DNA of 22,361 nucleotides from Acanthamoeba lenticulata (taxonomy: Eukaryota; Discosea; Longamoebia; Acanthamoebidae), in contig NAVB01000938.1 in the NCBI GenBank assembly GCA_002179805.1, positions 1 to 22,361 on the forward strand, in the 5' to 3' direction. The position numbers and the translations under genes are program-made. Below are positions 1-8,057 of the stretch, piece by piece. How positions within the stretch are numbered: the stretch's first letter is position 1; every line of letters begins with the position of its first letter. The notes below the pieces were generated by a model. The model saw only the letters and a program-made list of their open reading frames with translations. It had not been told where the DNA came from and did no database searches.

Positions 1-298
1 CAAACCCACCACAGCCCTTTGACCATGTGCCTTTGCAGAGCATAAGCGTGGTGGGTAGTGTACTTATAAAGTCGTGAGCTTGGTTGAAGTGTGCGGCAAT
101 GTCGGTGCCTCGTCGGTCGAGGATGGGGATGTGCGAGTAGGTGATGCCCTCCCACTGGTTCCCTTCCCGCTCGGTCACGTTGAGGACGAACCGGATGTTG
201 TGCGCCCGGAGCACCTCAGGGTCTTGCGTCGAGAGCCTGCTGCTGAGGTAGAGAAAAGACTCAAGAATCACGCTGGGCGCCGTCTCGTCGTTCTCCAT
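1..298 (-). CDS. Dual-specificity phosphatase-like protein, N-terminal part (cut by window edge)
   Basis: Reading the minus strand from ATG at 298 gives MENDETAPSVILESFLYLSS and onward through LRAHNIRFVLNVTE, ITYSHIPILDRRGTDIAAHF and AHDFI. This order matches the first half of the dual-specificity phosphatase fold: the I-x-x-x-LYLS start, the 'ITHILNVT'-like strand, the 'Y..IPI.D....DI' stretch with the general-acid loop, and the helix ending in FI. The catalytic HCx5R lies beyond the left edge and is not seen, so activity cannot be judged. A splice donor (GTACAC) follows the FI codons near base 61; an acceptor after TGCAAAG near base 29 would give a very short 33-base intron and a following GCGGF-like stretch. 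The gene starts 111 bases downstream of the stop of the next minus-strand gene. The substrate (protein tyrosine/serine/threonine phosphate or other) cannot be told. Confidence 0.65.
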   Translation of the reverse strand, partial: MENDETAPSVILESFLYLSSRLSTQDPEVLRAHNIRFVLNVTEREGNQWEGITYSHIPILDRRGTDIAAHFNQAHDFISTLPTTLMLCKGTWSKGCGGF

Positions 299-408
299 GA
301 GGTCGTCACTAACAAGAAACAACAACTGGCCACACAAACAACCGTTTTTTCACCTAAAGCCTAAAGTGGACTTTGTGCGGTTCCGAGACCATCAACTTCA
401 TGACTGTC

Positions 409-2649
409 CTAGTAGAAGTAGCCCCAGGCAAAGGTCTCCTTGGCCTGCGCGGTGGGCACAATGGGCTTGCGAGAGACGAGAGCCGCGGGTACGCGGCTGG
501 GCGGGAGCGCGCGCGGCGTGCCGGTGAAGTGACACTCGCTGCACCGGCGATTGACCCGCCACAACACCGCGCCACAGTTGCCACAGCAGGCCAGGCCGCT
601 TCCGCGAGTGGCATCCTCGCTGACTGCAGTCCCATGCGTGCATGTGCGCACAACGTTTAGCCCATCAGAGACCTCTTGGCCATCATCCACCAGGTATATC
701 TGCAAGGCCAAACGTACGCAGGTCGAGGTAGAGGTTCTTCCACTTTGCCTCTGGTTGCTCTGACGTGTCCCCAACCGTTGAGGCCCGAGCGGTGTAGGCT
801 TCAGGGTGCGTGTGTCGGACGAGCTGCTTGTAGATGTGCTCATCTTGTGCAATTTGGCTCCACTGCAACCATGCCACCACGAGTCAGCTCTCTGTGGAAA
901 CGTGGATCAAGTCTCGCGTGTCTGGCTCCCACCTGACGGCACGTGAAGTGGACGTTGGCGATGTCGCGATGGCTGTGCAGGACGAAGGTGAAGATGTAGG
1001 CGATGACCTCTTCCGGGAGCTCTACAAAAGAGCGCAAAAGGATTGATCAATCATCACAAGAGCCAACAGGCAAGACTGACGTGGGCATGAGGGAATACCC
1101 TGAAACAGGTTGCAATCGGCCCGATTGGCGGGGAGGCGCTGCTGGAGGGCCAGCGTGAGGGCGTGCACCATTTGGGCCACCTCGCGCAGCCGCCTGGCGT
1201 GCCTCTCCCCGAGATTGGTCCCGGCTTCTCTCTCGCGTGTCTACTCGTCACACGTGAGCTTGTTGAGTTAAGAGGCAAGCGAGCGGCCATGATGACGATC
1301 CCGCGCGTACCCGCTCCTCTTCTCTGATCTTCTCCTCTCGTGCGGCGGTCTCGGCCGAGGACGGCCCGTCGTGCGTCGAGACACTCGTGGCGCTGGTCCT
1401 TGAGACCTGTTGGTCCTTCTTCTTGTTCTCTTTCTCCTCATGCTCCAGCTCGTCGAGCGAGAGCGGCTCGATCCGCCAGTAATTCCACGTATTCCAGTCG
1501 GAGGACGACTCGGACGACTGGACGCGTTGCGCGCCGCCGGGCCGAGGTGCCGTCTTTGGCCGCAGACGCGCTTCGGCTTCCTCTTCTTGAAGCCGTGCGA
1601 GCGTGCCGCCCACGGCGGTCCCCTTGCGCTCGTGCGTCGGCGTGCGGGTCTGATGTTCCTCGGAACGCTCGGGCACCGCCGCGGCCTCGTCCTGCTGGAC
1701 GACGACCTCATGCGCGCCGCACACTGAGCAGGCCCTGCTGGCCGCCGGGTTGGCCGGGTAGGCGCAAACGTGGCACGCCCACTCCGTGCCGGCCACGTCC
1801 GAGGCCGTGAGGGGACCCTGCCCGCCAGCCCTGGCCGTGTCGTGAAGCACGCGAATGCACGTGCGGAGGCAGAAGAGGGCCTCCCGGTAGTTCAGCGACG
1901 TCTGGTACTGGGGTGAGGCCAGCATGGCGTGTGCTTTCTTGACGTCGGTGAACATCATATTCTGTGTGGAGAGGAGGGTCGTGGCGTAGTACTGCCGCAT
2001 GAGGACTTCGAGCACGTTGCACGCCACAGCAAAGTCCTTTGGACGCTCCAGCGCCTTGCCAATCTCGAGCAGCTCGTAGTCCTGTGCATGCACGAGGCGG
2101 GGCTTGAGCCAAGACTCCAACTCATGGCCAAGAAGAAGAAGAAGAAGGAAAGAAATAGGTGCCTTGGTGGGGAGGAATGTGTAGGTGACGGGCGCCACGT
2201 AGGCGCTGCTCTCGCGCGAGGTGGCGCTGATGAAGGAAGCCGAGCCACGACTGTCGTCCTGCTGCGACCAGCCGTACTCGCTCTTCTTCCATCGGCTCTG
2301 ACCCACAACCGAGTCCAGGGCGGCGCCAGCCCTGCTTGGCAAGGGCCTCCCTCAGTCTTGCCCGGTTCCTCTTTACAGTATCGGGAAGGGGGCAACTGCA
2401 CATACGATGCTGGGGCTCGAGCAGCCCCTGAAGAAGCGGGGCCTGTGGAAGCAGTAACGGAGGGAGAGGGCTGAGCCTGTCGTTGGGCAGCAGTGTTTGG
2501 CCACTGGTTACCGCCCGCCCATGCACCAAAAACTTGGGAGGAAGCTGACGTACCGTGGGGCGCACAGCGTTCTGTTTGGCAAGTTCGCGCTCTCGCATCA
2601 TGCGCTCCCTCTCCTGTTGTTTCGCCAGGATGCGCTGCAGCCTGTCCAT
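409..2649 (-). CDS. RanBP2-type zinc finger / coiled-coil / F-box protein with C-terminal C4 zinc motif
   Basis: Seven exons keep phase: 2649-2554, 2503-2406, 2331-1311, 1240-1099, 1021-933, 862-718, 623-409 (about 601 residues). Visible parts: a charged N-terminal helix (MDRLQRILAKQQERERMMRE); a RanBP2-type finger near residues 248-271 (W-x-C-x2-C...C-x2-C, EWACHVCAYPANPAASRACS); an acidic coiled coil ending EEKIREEERTRERE across an intron; an F-box near 453-482 (ELPEEVIAYIFTFVLHSHRD) followed by W-S-Q-I and KWKNLYLDL, as is usual after F-boxes; and a C-x2-C...C-x2-C cluster (CGNCG...CSEC) near the end. F-box proteins recruit substrates to SCF ubiquitin ligases through Skp1; RanBP2 fingers often bind ubiquitin or RNA. 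A substrate is not inferable. Uncertain points: bases 2121-2198 may be an extra 78-base in-frame intron (removing a Leu6 run), the 624-717 intron has alternatives, and an upstream exon is possible. Confidence 0.72.
2130..2147. repeat. AAG/CTT trinucleotide run (6 units)
   Basis: Six perfect AAG units (CTT on the coding strand). If exonic it encodes a Leu run in the RanBP2/F-box protein. It more likely forms the pyrimidine tract of an in-frame 78-base intron (2121-2198) with donor GTGGCG and acceptor CATGAG. Confidence 0.7.
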
Positions 2650-3008
2650 GATGCTTTGCTCCTTTTGCTCTTTGTTCGTTACCTCTTTTCTTTACTCTCC
2701 TTTTCTTCTTTTCCTTTTTTTTTTATTCTTGGCGGAATGCGCACCAACGGCTGCTCTGGGACATGGCAACTTGCTACCACGACGCCGCACTCCTGGCCCA
2801 GCTGGAAGTGCCCCAGAGCGCGTGCCAACGGCAGCCAACGGGATGAGTCTTCCTGCGACAGGTCTGCTGAAAGTAGGCCTTGGGCAGCCAATACACGACT
2901 CTGTCGTCGTTTTTGATTTGCTCCGGTGCACCCCGGTGGGCGAACACGTCAGCACCTAAAACAAAAAACAAAAACCGGCATGTCTGCACGCCCTTCACTC
3001 CTTTCAAG
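2650..3008. promoter_or_regulatory. Divergent intergenic region between the F-box gene and the flavin monooxygenase
   Basis: This 359-base space separates two start codons pointing away from each other, so it should hold both promoters. A long pyrimidine-rich stretch, including a run of ten T, lies at about 2656-2735. No clear TATA box was recognised. The minus strand carries open stretches in three frames at 2690-2955 that could hide an upstream exon of the F-box gene; no start codon supports this. Confidence 0.45.
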
Positions 3009-5123
3009 ATGCTGTGGTGGGTAGTAGCTCTTGTGGCCACCGTGCTGGTCCTCTACTACTTCATTTGGAAGGATGCCGACCCGACGAGCCTCAAGCCGAG
3101 CGACTTCCCCTGGAATCCGCATAATCTTGGCACGTAAATGTGCATCTGGCCGGTTCCATCTCGCTGCCTCACGAAGTGAAACTGGTGTTGCAGACGAACC
3201 ACGAGACGTGCCCGCACGAGAGAAGATTGCAATCGTGGGTGCCGGGTTTTGCGGGCTCGGCATCGCTGGCGCCTTCACTGTACGCCCCACTCCCTTCCCC
3301 TGCTCTCGAAGCCGCTTGTCTGTTGCTCCTCGTTAACGGCGGCCAACAATGGAGCACAGCGACACGGCATCCCCTACGAGATGCTGGAGATGGACAACGA
3401 GGTGGGCGGCAACTGGTATCACGGCGTGTACGAAACCGTGCACATCATCTCCAGCCGCAGGACCACCGAGTACAAGGATTTTCCCATGCCGGCCGACTGG
3501 CCCGACTTCCCGTCGGCCGAGCAGGTGCTCACCTACCTCAGGTCCTACGCCGAGCACTACGGGCTCAGGTCCCACTGCAAGTTCAACACCGAAGGTGCGC
3601 GCTCGTCCCCAGCCGCGGCGTCCTCGAGTAACACTGACCGTTGTCCGTGCAGTGAAGCATGTGCGCCCGGTCGGCCAGGGCAAGGACACACGTACGTATC
3701 GGCCGGTCAAGATGATGATGCAGAAGAGGGAGGAGTCCTCATCTTGGCTGGGTGGTGTGCAACACAGACGGGTGGGAGGTGGAGTTGGCCGATGGCAGCA
3801 AGACCGTGTACAAGGGCGTCGTCATTGCCATCGGGCACCACTGGTCGCGTCGCATGCCGACCTACGAGGGCATGGAGACCTTCACCGGCGAGGCCATCCA
3901 CTCGAAGGACTACAAGAACCCGTCCCAGCTCAAGGGCAAGCGCGTGTTGGTCGTGGGCGGCGGCAATTCCGCTTGCGATATGTACGTATCAAGCATCGCT
4001 TCGTGATACACAACCTCGAAGATTTCGAGCAGCAAGGTGGCTGATAGTGATGATTTTCATCGTCGCCCTTTACAGTGCTGTGGAGGCCGCGCGCTTTGGG
4101 GTGGCGTCACACGTGAGCCACAGGCGCGGCTACTGGTTCCTCCCGCGCTCGATCATGGGCATCCCGTTCGGTGCGTTCTGCGCTTCCCGCGCTATCATCG
4201 CCCAAAGGGCACTCGACTGACTGACGGCCGGCCGGCGCCTATCTGCAGTGGACCTCATCAAGCCGTGGATGCCAATCTGGCTCCAACGGTTCGTCCTCCA
4301 CTTATTCCTTTATCTCAGCGTCGGGCCCTACGAAAGGTACCGTACCTTAAAAAAAATTAAAATCAAAAATATAAAGTGGTTAACAACTTGTGCCATCAGT
4401 TACGGCTTGCAGAAGCCCGACCACGCTATTTTCGAGCATCACCCGACGATCAACAGCGAGCTGCTGCACTACATCAAGCTTGGCCGCATCAAGCCACACT
4501 CGGACATTGCCAGCATCAAGGACGACACCGTCCGCTTCGTTGACGGCACATCGGAGCAGCTTGATATGATTGTCTACGCCACCGGATACAACCTCGGTAC
4601 GAACCGCCGCGCTTCCCCGTCGAACAGAGGCGAGTTCAAGGACTGACTTGAGGCTTGTCCACAACGTCGTCGCAGCATTCCCCATGCTCGACGAGAAAGT
4701 GCTGGCCTACAAGGACGGCGTGCCCCAGCTTGTCAGCGGGCTCATGGCGGAGGGCTACAAGCACCTCTACGTCTTTGGAATCACTCAAGTGCGCTACGGC
4801 GCCGGCCCGCTCATGTACGTTGCCCGCCGGCAGAGCGAGATGGTGACACGTGGCTGATGAGCGCGATAATAACGTGACGGACGTGCAGCACGGCTGGCGC
4901 GGAGAGCCTTGCGCAGCTCATCAAGGCGCAGAACCAGCTGAAACACCCCGCGTCGGACGTGCTCGGGGCGTTGGGGCTGGCCCGTAAGCCCAAGCGCGCG
5001 GCCAAGTCGGCCGACATCCTAGCCGACCCGCACGTGCTCTTCCTCAACACATTGGTGGCGCGCTGGTTCGCGCCCAAGCTGCCCTGGCTCGAGTCTTGGC
5101 TCACCCGCTTCGGCCGTCTTTGA
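3009..5123 (+). CDS. Membrane-anchored flavin-containing monooxygenase (FMO / Baeyer-Villiger-like)
   Basis: Ten exons keep phase: 3009-3133, 3177-3279, 3360-3594, 3653-3691, 3729-3981, 4076-4170, 4249-4336, 4400-4596, 4676-4814, 4889-5123 (about 502 residues, normal FMO length). The N-terminus is a single hydrophobic anchor (MLWWVVALVATVLVLYYFIW), suggesting ER or other endomembrane attachment. Then come the FAD-binding GxGxxG (IAIVGAGFCGLG), VGGNW, an FMO-type motif (TFTGEAIHSKDY, close to FxGxxxHxxxY/F), the NADPH-binding GxGxxS/A (VLVVGGGNSACD) and the ATG motif (MIVYATGYN). Family enzymes use NADPH, FAD and O2 to oxygenate nucleophilic N or S atoms or ketones; the substrate here is unknown. 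The acceptor of the 3692-3728 intron (37 bases) is the least certain junction, and the first intron is only 43 bases. Start chosen because the first ATG gives the anchor. Confidence 0.88.
4337..4399 (+). other. AT-rich intron in the FMO gene
   Basis: A 63-base intron (donor AG|GTACCG, acceptor CATCAG) dominated by A runs, including eight consecutive A. Its composition is unlike the GC-rich flanking exons and most other introns here. Comparable AT-rich introns lie at 10512-10661 and 22276-22352. Confidence 0.75.
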
Positions 5124-5392
5124 ACTTTGTTTCTTGGGACGGGATTGTCTTCTATTTGTTGGCGCTCTTAGGCCCCAACAAAAAGAGCGAATACGTTGTT
5201 GGCCTTCGCTTTCGCTCTTTCGTATTGACCTGCCATGATAAATCCAGGCACGCCTAATATTGCAGCTGGGTCGTGACAGCAAACAACGCCACCAACCCTC
5301 CCACGCCTTTTCTTTCTTACCTCGATCCCAGCAGCTGCACCACCCCCCTCAACCCAGTGCGGGACTACGTAGTGGCGCGAGTGTGAGAAGAC
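5124..5392. other. Intergenic region between FMO and the membrane glycoprotein gene
   Basis: A 269-base spacer between two plus-strand genes, presumably the FMO 3' UTR and the next promoter. It contains a hairpin-forming inverted repeat (5182-5220) and a pyrimidine-rich stretch before the start codon at 5393. No other element was recognised. Confidence 0.5.
5182..5220. repeat. Short inverted repeat, 8-bp stem
   Basis: AAAGAGCG at 5182-5189 is the exact reverse complement of CGCTCTTT at 5213-5220, with a 23-base loop. It lies about 60 bases after the FMO stop codon. It could form a 3' UTR hairpin; function is not demonstrated. Confidence 0.45.
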
Positions 5393-7982
5393 ATGTCGGG
5401 ACACGTGCAGGAGGAGTACCCTCTGGTAAGCGGCTATGGCGAGAACCGTTCCAAGTGGTTTTACATCGCGGCGATTGCGTTCGTGTGCTGGAACATCCTT
5501 CTCTTCTCTCTGGCAGTGGCTGCCATTGCCAAAGTGGTACATACACTATGCCATGCCATCTTTGTTCTGCCGAGAATCCTCTGCGCCATGTTCGATTCCA
5601 ATTAGTTTTTATTTAAAGAGTATTATGGCGAAGTGTGAAATTGGTGGGCGAGCTTGTTGCTGCTTGAGATGGCTTCGTTGACATGATCAACTCAACATCT
5701 TGTGTTGTGCACTCTACAGAACGACATTAAGGACCCCAAGATCCCACCACCGCCTCCCGCCTATCAGACCTCAACGGTCAGCACTTCTGTGACCATTCCC
5801 CAGGCACGCCCCTTTCTTCATCCTCGACATACTTGGGGCCACTTCATCCATCCTTACGACCGCTCTTTTTTTTTTCGCGTGATCTTGAGCAGATGAACGT
5901 CGTGTCCCTCACGCCCAAAGGCGACTCGATCAGGAACGGCGCTGGCACCACCATCATGTCCAAGAAAAACCTGGTCACGCCCTTTGCTCAGTCTAGCGTA
6001 CGTCCCAAGCCGACTCCCAGCCCAGCCCAAGCCCTCAGCGACTGACTGTGACCGCGTGGTGCGGACGCGGGACCATCAGAACTTCAGGATTGCGCGGTTC
6101 ATCGAGGAGTCCTCCCAGGACCACGTCATCGCCGTCTGGACCAACACCACCGGCACCTTTGCCTCGCTTGGCGCGCTCTCGCTCGGTGCGCGGCCTCTTC
6201 TTCTTCTTCGTCCCTTGCTCCACCATTGCTCAACTCACGCCATCTTCATTATCATCTTCACTATCATCATCTTTTTCGTTCATGTCACACAGACCAGCAG
6301 GTGGTGAACGTGTGGTACTCGGCGGTGGCGATGCCCTTCACCAGCTTCGAGGACCTCATCACGCTGTCCAGCGACCACTTTGTGGTCGTCGCCAACCGGA
6401 CCGTGTGGGCCGGCACCGCGACCATCCGCCCCGGCGAGGCCTCCATCAGCAAGCTCGGCAGCGTACACATACATACCTTGCCCGACCCTTCTTGAGCTCT
6501 CTCTCTCTCTCTCTCTCTGGGCCTTGTGGGCTTGAGCTCACCCCAGTGGCCTTGGCCTTGACCTGGGCGCGCAGGCTTCGATCCCGGGTGCGATTTCGTT
6601 TGATCACCGCCTGACGGCCCTCGGGACGACCTACTTCGTGGTGACCTACGACACGGGCCTGGTCGTCATCAACACGACCGACACCTTCCACTTTGGCGCC
6701 GTGGTGGGAAGCGTTGTGTGGGACATGGGCTCGGGCCTCCCCAAGGTCACCATCCTCACGCCCTTTACCGCGGCAGGCTTCAAGTACGCACTCTCCGTCA
6801 TCATCGCCACCACTCTCGTCGTCGTCTTGTCGCCTTCTTGACACGCATTTTCTTCTTTCTGTTCAGGGCCAACTTCCGGGTTCACGACGCCTTTGCGCTG
6901 ACCAACTCGACCTTTGTGCTGACCTACGGCGGCCAAAACGGGCAGCTGACCTGCATCTACGCCTCCCTCAACATGACCTCTGGCGAAATCTCAACCTCCC
7001 AGCCCGTCGTCCACCCCTGTACGGCCTCCACTTCCTTCTCCTCCTCCTCCTCTTACGTGGCTGATACGTTGCCTATGCATTCCCCCATCCGCCAGCGATC
7101 AAGCCGGCGTACTATCTGGCGGCGGTCGGCCTTGACGGCTCCACGGGCGTGATCCTCACCGTCGACGAGGCCAGCGGCTCCGCGCTCCGCGCCATCCGCA
7201 TCCACCGCTCCATCAACAAGCTCAGCTGTACGCGCGCCCGCCCGCCCTCAAGGGCCCGACGCGTCCCATAATAACTGTTGGTGTTGTTTGTGGTGGTGGT
7301 GATGATGAACGCAGCGGTCGACTTTGGGGACGTGCTGACGATCGAGGACGGCATCGCGGACACGATCTACACGGACCAGTTCGCCAGCGGGGCGATCCGC
7401 TTCGTCGACGCGGCGCGCGTGTCGGCCAACAAGGTGGTCGTGGCGTGGGCCGACTACAGCAACATGGGCAACCTGACGACGGCCATCCTCACGGTGGACC
7501 AGGCCAACAACCTCCACGCGTCGCCGCTCTACGTCCTGGGCCAGGGCGTGTCGCTGGACCAGCTCTCCACCTACTCGGTGAGCGTCGCCGGCCTCTCGAT
7601 CGACGCCTACGGCCAGGTGGGCGCCGTCATCGTCGAGCGCCGCCTGGGCACCAACGACGTCACGTCGGGCTCGGTCTCCCTCGTCGAGGTCGCCCCCAAG
7701 GCCTTTGGCGTGGCCCTCGGCACGGCCTTCCCGGGCCAGTCTGCCAACGTCGTCGTGAGCGGGCCCCTCGACCTGCCCTCGGCCTGGCCCAACCTCAAGG
7801 TGGGCTTCCTCTACTACGGCCTCACCACCGGCGCGCTGGTCGCCGGCCCGGCCGTGGGCAGCGTCGACTCGGCCGTCAAGTACGTCACCCTCGACGACGG
7901 CTCCCTCGTGACCGTCGACTCGGCCGTCGGCGTGGCCATCAGCGCCCGCCAGCTCTACGTCTTCCCCTCCTACCAGGCCTAA
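5393..7982 (+). CDS. Type II membrane glycoprotein with YPLV tail signal and beta-rich lumenal domain, unknown family
   Basis: Nine exons keep phase: 5393-5533, 5720-5803, 5893-5997, 6080-6185, 6293-6462, 6575-6783, 6867-7018, 7096-7227, 7315-7982 (about 588 residues). A 21-residue tail carries EEYPLV, a YxxPhi-type sorting motif. One transmembrane segment follows at about 22-46 (WFYIAAIAFVCWNILLFSLA), then a proline-rich stalk (PKIPPPPPAY) and about 500 residues of alternating hydrophobic/polar strands. At least six N-x-S/T sequons (NTT, NRT, NTT, NST, NMT, NLT) support a lumenal or extracellular C-terminal part. Repeated blocks of the form 'VVVAN.TVW', 'YFVVTYDTGLVV', 'TFVLTYGGQNGQL', 'KVVVAWADYSNMGNL' suggest a beta-propeller-like fold; this is inference. 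I do not recognise the family. The second intron seems to use a GC donor (CAG|GCACGC). It ends only 75 bases from the converging histidine kinase gene. Confidence 0.78.
6497..6518. repeat. (CT)11 microsatellite in an intron
   Basis: Eleven perfect CT units inside the 6463-6574 intron of the membrane glycoprotein gene. It is likely to vary in length and may add to the pyrimidine tract. Confidence 0.85.
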
Positions 7983-8057
7983 TGACCTTCCTTCTCCTCC
8001 TCCTCTTCCTCCCTTTTCCTCTCCCTTGTTCATGAGCCATTCGGCCTTTCCTTGTGT

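Noticed and set aside
5534..5719. Long (186-base) intron as a possible snoRNA host
   Set aside because: No C box (RTGATGA) and D box (CTGA) pair at the right spacing and no clear H/ACA hairpins; only a small GTTGA/TCAAC hairpin.
7248..8033. 261-residue open frame on the minus strand
   Set aside because: Antisense shadow of the last large exon of the glycoprotein gene, with DGHADGRVDGHE-like composition and no domain.
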